Assembly (NCBI GenBank): GCA_002390705.1 | Contig: DGQA01000028.1 | Span: forward strand, 1 to 22,846 | Reading direction: 5' to 3' | DNA from: Actinobacteria bacterium UBA4426 | GTDB taxonomy: Bacteria > Actinomycetota > Actinomycetes > S36-B12 | Length of the DNA: 22,846 bases | Shown: positions 13,243 to 20,994 of the stretch, in pieces | Numbering within the stretch: the first letter of the stretch is position 1 | How the letters are laid out: each line of letters opens with the position of its first letter | Position numbers and translations under genes: made by a program | The notes under the pieces: generated by a model | Databases searched by the model: none | What the model was told of the DNA's origin: nothing | What the model saw: only the letters and a program-made list of their open reading frames with translations

Positions 13243-15313
13243 TAATTTCTAGTAGCTCGGCACCGAATTCGGTCAGCTTTGCCGGACCGACCCCTGGAAT
13301 AGCCGCCAGTTCATCAAGATCACTCGGACCGATTTCAGCCATAGCGGTCAGAGTTGCATCCGTAAAAACTATGTATGCGGGAACACTTTTCTCCGCAGAT
13401 CTATCCTTGCGCCACGCCTTCAGATTCTCAAAAATGATTTCGTTGGGTTCCCCAGGACAACTTTGACAACGGCCAATTGTTCGCTCCGACGGTGTTACTA
13501 GTCCTTTGCCACACACCCGACATGGTTTAGGCCCGGTTCGCTTCCGCGCGTGCTTCACTTGGGACCCTCCACGCACAACTGATCCGGTAATCGATAAGCC
13601 GCTATCAGGAGTGGCACTTACTAGTTCTTGCGACAACCGGGTAAAAAATCTGCTCAATGTTCGACTCGATTTTCCGCCAGGGGCGCGCGACTTTGCCCAA
13701 CTCACCTCAAGCACTCGGGCTGCGCGCGAGACTCCCACGTACGCCAAGCGCCGTTCTTCATCTACTTCATCTTCAGAATCTGCATAGGACAGGGGAAGGA
13801 GACCCTCGCTGCACCCGACAAGAAAAACGACCGGCCACTCCAAGCCTTTCGCCGAATGGATCGATGCCAGGGTCACAGCGTCGGCGGTTGGCGCGTGCTC
13901 GACGAAAGCCCGGGCATCCAAGTCTGCAATGAAATCTGTGAGCGAAGTACCTGGATCCACTTCCTCCGCCATAGTCATGAGGGCTAGGAGCGACTCCCAT
14001 TTTTCACGCACGGCACCCGCACCGCGAGGTGTCTGCGGGCTCCACCCGGTACTCGATAACACGTCGCGGACATGCTCGGCAAGGCTGGTAGGGACTAACC
14101 CCGTATTTTTAGCGTCCCCACGCAAAAGAGTTACGGCCGACTTTATTTCAGGACGTTGGAAGAACCGTTCCGTGCCGCGAAGCACCAGCGGGATGTCAAG
14201 ATTTGATAAAGCTGTCTCAAATTCAGCAGATTGCGCATTAATCCGAAAAAGCACGGCAATTTCAGATGCCAAAGTACCCGCACTGATCAGTTTCTTAATC
14301 TCAGCCGAGACTTTCTCCGCTTCGTCATTGTCGTCGGCGTAGGCCGAGATTTTTGGCGCAGGGCCACTTGCTTGTTGGGAACGCAGGGTGAGCGGCTTTG
14401 ACCGGGAGTCAGCATGAATGACGGCATTAGCCATTGCCACAATTTCAGGTGAGCATCGATAGCACCGCACTAAATCAACAAGTGTTGAATTTGGGTAGGT
14501 CTTGACAAATTCGGTGAGGTATTTTGATGAAGCACCCGTGAAGGAATAGATGGTCTGACTAGGGTCCCCCACCACGCAAATATCGTCACGTTCACCAATC
14601 CACAGATCGAGAACACTTTTTTGCAGTGGGTTTACGTCTTGGAATTCGTCGACCGTGAACCATCGATAGGCCGAATGTACTGCGCTTTGAATGTCGGGAC
14701 GGGTCCGGATTGCAGCCGACATCAGCATCAGAATGTCATCGAAATCAAGTAAGTTCCGATCCTTTTTCAGCGTCTCATAGGAGTCCATTACCTTTGCCAG
14801 CGTTGCTACATCAATGGCGAAATCTCGCTTTGCTTTGTGGATTAACGCCGAATCCATCATGTTGGACTTGCACCACTCAATATCGCCACTGACGTCCCGA
14901 ACCAAGGCTTTGTCACTATCAACCTTGCAGTGCGCCAAAGAACGAGCAACCATGGAAGCCTTACTCGACATGAGCTCAGGGAATGCCGTACGCGATAACT
15001 GTGGCCAAAAAAAACGAAGTTGCCGCAATGCGGCCGCATGGAAAGTGCGCACTTGCGCTCCTGGGACTCCCAATCCAAGCAAACGATGCCGCATTTCCCC
15101 CGCTGCACGATTGGTAAAAGTAAGTGCCAATGTCCGCTCTGCCTCACTTGCCCCAATCATGACCGAATAAGCAATGCGATGAGTTATTGCTCGAGTCTTT
15201 CCGGTTCCCGCCCCAGCGAGCACTCGGACTGGGCCCCCAACAGCTAAGGCCACCTCGCGTTGCTCCACATCCAATCCTTCAAGGATGCTGTGCGCGCGCT
15301 GCTCTGAGTTCAC
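13226..15313 (-). CDS. uvrD2: UvrD2-type SF1A DNA helicase with tetracysteine and HRDC domain
   Basis: A 695-residue helicase. Motif I is VLAGAGTGKTR (31-41), Ia TLALTFTNRAAGEM (61-74), II FTVDEFQDVN (219-228), III VVGDPSQTIYSF (247-258), V IHSAKGLEWPVVFLVG (485-500) and VI EERRLAYVGVSRAARVL (519-535). The tail has a four-cysteine module, CRVCGKGL...GRCQSC (598-619), linking to a C-terminal HRDC domain with the helix-hairpin segment LDELAAIPGVGPAKLTEFG (666-684). This layout is that of mycobacterial UvrD2, an ATP-driven 3'-5' unwinding enzyme. The GTG start at 15313 has CAAGAT-N6 upstream and no Shine-Dalgarno. It is divergent from the mycoredoxin gene and converges on the ABC1 kinase. Confidence 0.95.
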   Translation of the reverse strand: MNSEQRAHSILEGLDVEQREVALAVGGPVRVLAGAGTGKTRAITHRIAYSVMIGASEAERTLALTFTNRAAGEMRHRLLGLGVPGAQVRTFHAAALRQLRFFWPQLSRTAFPELMSSKASMVARSLAHCKVDSDKALVRDVSGDIEWCKSNMMDSALIHKAKRDFAIDVATLAKVMDSYETLKKDRNLLDFDDILMLMSAAIRTRPDIQSAVHSAYRWFTVDEFQDVNPLQKSVLDLWIGERDDICVVGDPSQTIYSFTGASSKYLTEFVKTYPNSTLVDLVRCYRCSPEIVAMANAVIHADSRSKPLTLRSQQASGPAPKISAYADDNDEAEKVSAEIKKLISAGTLASEIAVLFRINAQSAEFETALSNLDIPLVLRGTERFFQRPEIKSAVTLLRGDAKNTGLVPTSLAEHVRDVLSSTGWSPQTPRGAGAVREKWESLLALMTMAEEVDPGTSLTDFIADLDARAFVEHAPTADAVTLASIHSAKGLEWPVVFLVGCSEGLLPLSYADSEDEVDEERRLAYVGVSRAARVLEVSWAKSRAPGGKSSRTLSRFFTRLSQELVSATPDSGLSITGSVVRGGSQVKHARKRTGPKPCRVCGKGLVTPSERTIGRCQSCPGEPNEIIFENLKAWRKDRSAEKSVPAYIVFTDATLTAMAEIGPSDLDELAAIPGVGPAKLTEFGAELLEIIKTQD

Positions 15314-15325
15314 CCACTGATCTTG
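15314..15325 (-). promoter_or_regulatory. Candidate leaderless -10 element for uvrD2
   Basis: CAAGAT (15320-15325, minus strand) lies 6 nt before the GTG at 15313. It is a weak match to TANNNT. No SOS-box-like palindrome is visible in the 66-nt gap to the mycoredoxin gene. Confidence 0.35.
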
Positions 15326-15367
15326 TCATGGGGATCTGACCCCCTCGCAACAACTCCGGATCACCCG

Positions 15368-15379
15368 TAGACTAGGGCT
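15368..15379 (+). promoter_or_regulatory. Leaderless -10 element for the mycoredoxin gene
   Basis: TAGACT (15368-15373) lies exactly 6 nt before the ATG at 15380, with no Shine-Dalgarno. It is among the clearest of the start-adjacent -10 boxes in the window. Confidence 0.6.
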
Positions 15380-15628
15380 ATGAGTAATACAGCTTTGGTA
15401 ACCGTCTACACGACAACGTGGTGCGGGCCGTGCAAGCGTCTGAAGGCCCAAATGGGGCGAGCAGGAATTGAATTCACCGAAGTGAACATTGAAGCCGATC
15501 CGGCCGCCGCCGCTTTTGTCGCTTCGGTCAACGAGGGCAACGAAATGGTGCCCACCCTCAAGTTTTCTGATGGATCAACCCTGACTAATCCGCCCATCGC
15601 CGAGGTAATTGCCAAACTTGGGGACTAG
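15380..15628 (+). CDS. mrx1: Mycoredoxin / glutaredoxin-like protein
   Basis: An 82-residue glutaredoxin fold. The active site TTTWCGPCKRLK has C15 and C18, the cis-proline loop is MVPTLKF (P58), and the C-terminal part DGSTLTNPPIAEVIAKL matches mycobacterial mycoredoxin-1 closely. In actinobacteria, mycoredoxins reduce mixed disulfides with mycothiol. The active site is CGPC, the thioredoxin type, where M. tuberculosis Mrx1 has CGYC (from memory). It is a short cytoplasmic protein of normal length for the family. The gene lies between divergent uvrD2 and convergent nudC, the same place as Rv3198A between Rv3198c and Rv3199c. It ends 7 nt before the nudC stop. Confidence 0.9.
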   Translation: MSNTALVTVYTTTWCGPCKRLKAQMGRAGIEFTEVNIEADPAAAAFVASVNEGNEMVPTLKFSDGSTLTNPPIAEVIAKLGD

Positions 15629-15639
15629 CTTTTTGCTAG
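15625..15639. terminator. Small stem-loop at the convergent mycoredoxin/nudC ends
   Basis: CTAGC-TTTTT-GCTAG (5-bp stem, 5-nt loop) overlaps both stop codons of the converging genes. It could serve as a weak bidirectional terminator, but the stem is short and no T-run follows it. Confidence 0.25.
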
Positions 15640-16556
15640 CGAAATGAAGAACTGCTGGGCAGTATTTCTCCATACCAGCGGGTGATCAGCTGGTGGGCAA
15701 TGCTCACCCGTGGTGGCAAGTGCAACTTCTGCGCCGAGCACAATTCCATGATTTCGGCCCGGTCGTACCACAGGGCCTCCACGATTTCCTCACCATCGAC
15801 GCAAATGTCGGTAGTTATGGCTCGCGCCTGATACCCCAACATAAGCGAGTTAGGAAACGGCCATGGTTGACTCCCCAGGTATTCAATACTGTCCGGATCA
15901 ATGGCAATCCCGGTTTCTTCACTCACCTCGCGGACCACTGCTGCCTCGGCTGATTCGCCCGCCTCAACGAAACCTGCGAGGACCGATGCCGATCCGATCT
16001 GCCATCGGCTTTGCCGGGCAAGAAGCACTCGGTCATCGGGGTCCGTTACCAACATGATTACTGCCGGATCTGTACGTGGAAAATGAATTGAGTTATCTGT
16101 AGTGCACCTACGAGTCCAACCGGCATCGCTGTGAACCGTCTTGCCTCCGCATCGAGGGCAATGCGTATGCGTGGAATTCCAATTGTCCAAAGCAATGGCT
16201 GCTACCAGCAATCCAGCATCGCGATCATTGACAAGCGCCCCGCCCGCCCGCAGGTTCAGCCAAGAATCGGGATCATGGGCGGAAACAAAATCGGCCTCAG
16301 CCGAGACTCCAAAAAAAACTATTCCGGCATCACGGCCCAGAAAGTACGTCGGCGCGTTTTGGGGAATATCTTCGAACTTGAAAACCACAAGATTTTCGCC
16401 GTCAAAGGGAAACTGCGAATTATGCACACAAATGAACCGGGTGCTTGGATCGATGAGTGATTCTGCAATCCACTCAGAATCTTTGCGCAAATGCGCGCTG
16501 CGGTCAGTTGCGCTTCTAGAAAGTACTAAATCGGTTAACCTGGGCGAATGTGCCAT
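15636..16556 (-). CDS. nudC: NAD+ diphosphatase (NADH pyrophosphatase) NudC
   Basis: A 306-residue Nudix enzyme. It splits NAD(H) into NMN(H) and AMP, and in some bacteria removes NAD caps from RNA. The Nudix box is exact: GFVEAGESAEAAVVREVSEE ending in TGI (195-217). The NudC signature SQPWPFPNS (229-237) follows at the proper distance. The zinc region before the Nudix domain has CPRCGG (C133, C136) and RRCTTDNSIHFPRTDPAVIM (C151). The fourth cysteine of the E. coli type is absent, a variant I recall in actinobacteria. The ATG at 16556 has AAAGGA about 6 nt upstream, a good Shine-Dalgarno. It is divergent from the acyltransferase gene. Rv3199c is the positional counterpart. Confidence 0.94.
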   Translation of the reverse strand: MAHSPRLTDLVLSRSATDRSAHLRKDSEWIAESLIDPSTRFICVHNSQFPFDGENLVVFKFEDIPQNAPTYFLGRDAGIVFFGVSAEADFVSAHDPDSWLNLRAGGALVNDRDAGLLVAAIALDNWNSTHTHCPRCGGKTVHSDAGWTRRCTTDNSIHFPRTDPAVIMLVTDPDDRVLLARQSRWQIGSASVLAGFVEAGESAEAAVVREVSEETGIAIDPDSIEYLGSQPWPFPNSLMLGYQARAITTDICVDGEEIVEALWYDRAEIMELCSAQKLHLPPRVSIAHQLITRWYGEILPSSSSFR

Positions 16557-16607
16557 GGAATCCTTTCAACGAGAACCAACCTACCCTCTGAACAGATCAC
16601 CTGCACA

Positions 16608-16619
16608 TAGGCTTTGACC
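16608..16619 (+). promoter_or_regulatory. Leaderless -10 element for the acyltransferase gene
   Basis: TAGGCT (16608-16613) lies exactly 6 nt before the GTG at 16620. An in-frame TTG at 16614 would fall inside the spacer, so this element decides for the GTG start. Confidence 0.5.
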
Positions 16620-17864
16620 GTGAACGTGTTTATTAGGCAACTCACCGGCATTCGTTTGGTTGCTGCCGTCTGGGTTTTGCTCTACCACTCACAGGGCCCC
16701 TTGGATGCAATCGGTGTGTTGAGCATCCCCGTTCTCCCAGATTTTATTCGGGTCGGCCGACTGGGTGTGGATTTATTTTTTGCCCTCTCTGGTTTCATCT
16801 TGGCGCACACCTATTTGAGTTCACTTGGCGAGCGGCTCAAAGTGAACAAGTCTGCGAGATTTTTGTGGCTACGACTCGCACGCATCTATCCCGTCCATGT
16901 GGTTATGCTTGTAATAGCGGGCTTTGCTGTTACTGCTCAATCAATCGTTACCGGTGAGGAACTCAACCGCAGTTGGGTTAACCCATGGGATTTCATTAAA
17001 AATCTGCTGTTGATTCAGGAATGGGGCTCAGACCCGCAGCGGGGCTGGAACTTCGTGGCGTGGTCACTCTCAATGGAATGGCTCGCCTATCTGATTTTCC
17101 CCTTCATGGCTCTTGTTTTGTGGCGAATGCATAAGCACTTACCGACTTGGGCCTTGTGCCTTTTATGGATCATGTCACTTACACCATTAGTTATTTATGG
17201 GCTGGGATCCTCAGACCCTTATTACACGGAAAATTGGGGTTCTACTTACCGGGTTCTTACGGCCTTTACCGCCGGTGCAATTTCCTACTTGGTCGTGGAT
17301 CGACTTCGTGAATCTGATCGCGCAGCGGCCATGTGCGATGTATTGGCCTTTGTCTTGCCAGCAATTGTTGTGGCCGGTTCCGTGTTTTTGGCTTGGCTTC
17401 CTGCGGCTGTCGCGCCCATTACTTCCACAGATCCAGATGCCGAACCGCTTCCTCCCCTTTTTCACCTCACGCTAGTGCCTGTTTTAATCGTGTGGATTGG
17501 CGTCCTTGCACTGTCACGTCGGGGCATGGCGAATCTGCTGGCAACAAAAATTATGGTGTTTGGCGGATTCATTTCATATTCGCTGTACATGACGCATCTT
17601 GTCTGGTTTGGATTATGGCGCGCGGGCATGAAAACCTTAGGTCTTGAAAGTGGTCCCTTGTACGCGCTTTCGGTCGTATTTCTGCTTGGCATGTCGTTTG
17701 TGATTGCTTATGTGATGTGGCGTCTCGTTGAAGAGCCGGCGCGGATTCGAATGCGCATTTGGATTGGAATTCGTCCAACTCCCACCGAAGAAGCGGGTGA
17801 GGCCATTGTCGAGAACACCGGCCCGACAGCTGCTAAGCCAATTGACGTTCCAGATCGTGAATAA
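16620..17864 (+). CDS. Acyltransferase-3 family integral membrane protein (OafA/YrhL-like)
   Basis: About 414 residues with roughly ten hydrophobic helices. The family marks are RQLTGIRLVAAVWVLLYHSQ with the conserved histidine in helix 1, RLGVDLFFALSGFILAHTY, and WLRLARIYPVHV with the conserved arginines. FISYSLYMTHLVWF lies near the end. Such proteins move acetyl or other acyl groups from the cytoplasm onto cell-surface sugars, lipids or peptidoglycan; the acceptor cannot be told here. There is no C-terminal SGNH domain. The last 35 residues are polar and rich in proline, threonine and glutamate. The gene stands where M. tuberculosis has a channel-like gene (Rv3200c), so it is probably a lineage-specific replacement. 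Its 3' end overlaps adnB tail-to-tail by 32 bp. Confidence 0.92.
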   Translation: MNVFIRQLTGIRLVAAVWVLLYHSQGPLDAIGVLSIPVLPDFIRVGRLGVDLFFALSGFILAHTYLSSLGERLKVNKSARFLWLRLARIYPVHVVMLVIAGFAVTAQSIVTGEELNRSWVNPWDFIKNLLLIQEWGSDPQRGWNFVAWSLSMEWLAYLIFPFMALVLWRMHKHLPTWALCLLWIMSLTPLVIYGLGSSDPYYTENWGSTYRVLTAFTAGAISYLVVDRLRESDRAAAMCDVLAFVLPAIVVAGSVFLAWLPAAVAPITSTDPDAEPLPPLFHLTLVPVLIVWIGVLALSRRGMANLLATKIMVFGGFISYSLYMTHLVWFGLWRAGMKTLGLESGPLYALSVVFLLGMSFVIAYVMWRLVEEPARIRMRIWIGIRPTPTEEAGEAIVENTGPTAAKPIDVPDRE

Positions 17865-20800
17865 TTCCATCAGTGTCAACCGGTAGTTCAGTTCCTAATG
17901 CCAGCATGACGAAGGCGGTTTGGACTTCTTTCCAATCAACTCCGGCGATTTGTGCCCACGCGAGTCGATAAAAAGCGAGTTGGGTTGGATCAAGGTGGTC
18001 GGTGCCCCCCGTTTTCCAATCAACGACGAGATACCGTCCATCAATTTCGAAGACTGCATCGATATACCCTGTAACAGAGCGGCCCATAATTGTAAGACTG
18101 AATTGCTGCTCAACAGCGACCGGTGTCAGCTCTGCAAAGCGACTCGACAGAAATGCTTTTTTGAGGTTGCGCACCGATTCAGTGTCGGTTCCCACTCGGT
18201 CCCAAGCACCCTCCAATTCATCCCAGTCGAATAGTGTCGCCAGGCCGTAGTGGGTTTCAATAAATGCATGGATTTCAGTACCTCGCGCCGCAATGTAGTT
18301 CGGCTGCTGGGGCATGGGTCGGGCAAGTTCTACCGCGAGAACTTCAGGTTCGCGCAATGCACGCAGCATGCTGCTCGCTCCCAGACTCCGTGGCAAAGCA
18401 ACCGTGCGGATAGGTGAATTAAGCCGTTCACGCTCTTCCCGCAATGCCGCGAGTGCACTTTCCCAACGATCCACGGTGACGCTGTCATTATCGGCCAACT
18501 CTGCCAGAGGGGTCGCGCCCTCGTGCACAAATTCGGACTGTCGAATGAGTTCCTCCCGAGTGCCTTGTGGCACAGGTAGGGGCCACGACCACTGCTGCGG
18601 GTCTTCGCTTCGCTCGGGTCGATCACCATCAGGTCTCGGCGCCCAAAAAGGAATATTGGCACTCGTCCCGGCAAGGAGGTCATGGGCTGCCGTCAGGAAG
18701 GGGTGTGGGCCATGGGGAGTTTTCCAATTCACGCCCCACCAACTACCACTGAGCGTTAATGAGTCTTTAGCCCGAGTCAAGGCGACATAAGCCAACCGTT
18801 CAACCTCGCGTTCCTTGAGCGAATCAAAGTGTGCCAAGTAGCCTTTCTTGAGATCTGTCTCAGAGAGTTTGGTCAGACTGTAATCAGGGAATGCGGCGAT
18901 CGCAGCAGACGCATCTTGTCGCAAAGGCCAGGGTGCCATAGTCGCATCTGTGCTCCAATTGCCGCGCACTTTGCCACCGGGGAAAGCCTTGTCACTGAGG
19001 TTGGGGAGGTACACGTGGGTGTACTCCAGGCCCTTTGCTTTGTAGATTGTGATGAGCTGTACCGCACCTTTTTCCACCGGTTGCTCAAAATCCAGACTTA
19101 TGTCGAATCTTTCAATGTCGTTCAGCCGAGAAATAAATGCTCCGAGGGAAACCCGACCATCAGCGTCTGTGAAGTCCGCTGCCAGATTAATTAATTCGTT
19201 GACTGCAATCGCGTCATTGGCATTGAGTTGACTTTGAACATCGATCCCAGTCACGCGAATAACCCGCCCCAAAAATTCAACCAGTGGTTCCCCCATATGC
19301 GGACGCACGGATCGGATCACACCCGCCATTTTCCCGAAGCGATTAATCGCGCTCGTTGAATAGTGGTCAAGTGAACCAAGATCAAATAATGCATCAGAGA
19401 GCGAGACGACATCGACGAGATCGATTCCCTCAACTGCCGAACTGAGTGCCTGATCAATACTGTGGGCTTCGTGGTCACTGTCATCTTGGGACCGTCCAAC
19501 CGTCTTCGCGAGTTCAGCAGCGCGAGAGCCTAATGCCGCCAAGTCCCGTGCGCCAATGCGCCACTTGACACCACTGGCCCAGCGCACGAATGACGGGTTA
19601 GCAGTTGGTTCGTGGATGACTTCCAGGATTGCGCGAAGATCGATGACCAGTGGGTGCGATAGTAGCCCAGCCGCCGAGTGCAATTGCACAGGAATCCCCC
19701 GGTGTTGCAATGCATCACGCATGCGTAACAGATAGTTTCCCGTTGTCGCTAGCACCGCAATGTCGTGATCAAGACCAGCCGCGTGAATCGCTTCGTGCTG
19801 ATCGGCGATTCGGTCTGCCATCCAGGAAATCTCCTGATCGGCGAAGTCGAAAAGTGCGAGGGTGATTTCACCTTGAAGCTCGCGGGTTGGATCCAAACGT
19901 TGCACGCTCGGGTGCTCAGCCCGCAAATTTTCCGATATAAGATTTGCCAGCTCAAGAATTTGAACTCCAGAACGACGATTTGCTGACAACGGATACACAC
20001 TCGCTGGCTGATCATCTTTAGTGCGGAATTGACGCGGGAAGCTGTTGATGTTCTCAACACTGGCCCCACGCCAACCGTAAATCGCTTGACACGGATCTCC
20101 CACCGCCGTGACCGGAAACCCACCGGAAAATATTGTTTCCAAAAGAATACGTTGGCTAATGGACGTGTCTTGATACTCATCAAGTAGCGCGATTTCAAAT
20201 CGGGATCGAATCTGCATCGCGACTTGCGGAAATTGGGTAACGATCTGGGTGGCTAATCGAACTTGGTCGGAAAACTCGATAAGTTCGCGCTCTTGCTTTA
20301 ACTCACGCCAATCTTGCACGAGTCGCGAGAGAGCGATTCGCCGGCCCGCAGTACTCACAATTTTCCGCAGTGATGCATTTGATCCGCGCAAGTCAGCCAC
20401 ATAGGAGATCAATTTCAGGTCGTAGGCGATCACCTGCTCCGGGTCGATCGCGAGTTCACTCAGCTCAGAATCAAGTGCCAACAACTCAGAAGTCAATTTT
20501 GCCGGGCCAACAGAGATACCCGAGAGATCTCGTGGCGTGTTGCACACCAGCCGGTAAGCCAATTGTTGCCGTTCCCCATCGGTTAAGACATCGGTACTGA
20601 AATCACGCCCAAGGAGGGCTCCAAATTCCTTGACAATCCCTGACGCAAAAGAGTTGTAGGTAACAATTACCGGATCGCCACTTTCGGACGCAAAAATTTG
20701 TGGGTCCACATCCATTAACTTGCTAATTCGCGACCGGGCCGACTCCAATAATTGTGCGGTTGCTTTAGTAGTGAAAGTTAGTCCGAGAACTTGTTCAGGT

Positions 20801-20994
20801 GTGAGATAGCCACTCCCGATCAGAAATGCGATGCGTGCTGACATTGATGTGGTTTTCCCTGATCCTGCACCTGCCACCATCACGGCAGGTTGGAGCGGAG
20901 CCTTGACGGCACTCAACTGTTGTTCCGAAAGCGAAAAACCCAGAATGTGCTCGAGATCTGCATTGCTGAGCTCGTTATGTGATTGCGTCGTCAT
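17833..20994 (-). CDS. adnB: AdnB-like ATP-dependent DNA helicase/nuclease subunit
   Basis: A 1053-residue protein from ATG 20994; a GTG at 21003 adds three residues. The N-terminal SF1 motor has motif I VMVAGAGSGKTTSM (about 38-51), motif II ALLDEYQDTS, motif III AVGDPCQAIYGWRGAS, motif V YKAKGLEYTHVYLPNL and motif VI EVERLAYVALTRAKDSL. The C-terminal RecB-type nuclease has ARGTEIHAFIETHYG and then GYIDAVFEIDGRYLVVDWKTG, with the active-site aspartate and lysine in VDWK and no cysteine cluster. AdnAB resects DNA double-strand breaks in actinobacteria. The subunit name follows gene order (adnA upstream) and the short tail after the nuclease aspartate (61 residues). The start overlaps the adnA end by 20 nt, so the two are co-translated. 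Confidence 0.93.
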   Translation of the reverse strand: MTTQSHNELSNADLEHILGFSLSEQQLSAVKAPLQPAVMVAGAGSGKTTSMSARIAFLIGSGYLTPEQVLGLTFTTKATAQLLESARSRISKLMDVDPQIFASESGDPVIVTYNSFASGIVKEFGALLGRDFSTDVLTDGERQQLAYRLVCNTPRDLSGISVGPAKLTSELLALDSELSELAIDPEQVIAYDLKLISYVADLRGSNASLRKIVSTAGRRIALSRLVQDWRELKQERELIEFSDQVRLATQIVTQFPQVAMQIRSRFEIALLDEYQDTSISQRILLETIFSGGFPVTAVGDPCQAIYGWRGASVENINSFPRQFRTKDDQPASVYPLSANRRSGVQILELANLISENLRAEHPSVQRLDPTRELQGEITLALFDFADQEISWMADRIADQHEAIHAAGLDHDIAVLATTGNYLLRMRDALQHRGIPVQLHSAAGLLSHPLVIDLRAILEVIHEPTANPSFVRWASGVKWRIGARDLAALGSRAAELAKTVGRSQDDSDHEAHSIDQALSSAVEGIDLVDVVSLSDALFDLGSLDHYSTSAINRFGKMAGVIRSVRPHMGEPLVEFLGRVIRVTGIDVQSQLNANDAIAVNELINLAADFTDADGRVSLGAFISRLNDIERFDISLDFEQPVEKGAVQLITIYKAKGLEYTHVYLPNLSDKAFPGGKVRGNWSTDATMAPWPLRQDASAAIAAFPDYSLTKLSETDLKKGYLAHFDSLKEREVERLAYVALTRAKDSLTLSGSWWGVNWKTPHGPHPFLTAAHDLLAGTSANIPFWAPRPDGDRPERSEDPQQWSWPLPVPQGTREELIRQSEFVHEGATPLAELADNDSVTVDRWESALAALREERERLNSPIRTVALPRSLGASSMLRALREPEVLAVELARPMPQQPNYIAARGTEIHAFIETHYGLATLFDWDELEGAWDRVGTDTESVRNLKKAFLSSRFAELTPVAVEQQFSLTIMGRSVTGYIDAVFEIDGRYLVVDWKTGGTDHLDPTQLAFYRLAWAQIAGVDWKEVQTAFVMLALGTELPVDTDGIIHDLERQLA

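Noticed and set aside
13929..14342. Long plus-strand open frame antisense to uvrD2
   Set aside because: Shadow of the uvrD2 coding frame; no family-like protein, no start signal, and the opposite strand has complete helicase motifs.
18314..18790. 158-codon plus-strand open frame antisense to adnB
   Set aside because: Serine/arginine-rich translation typical of a frame shadow; adnB is intact on the other strand.
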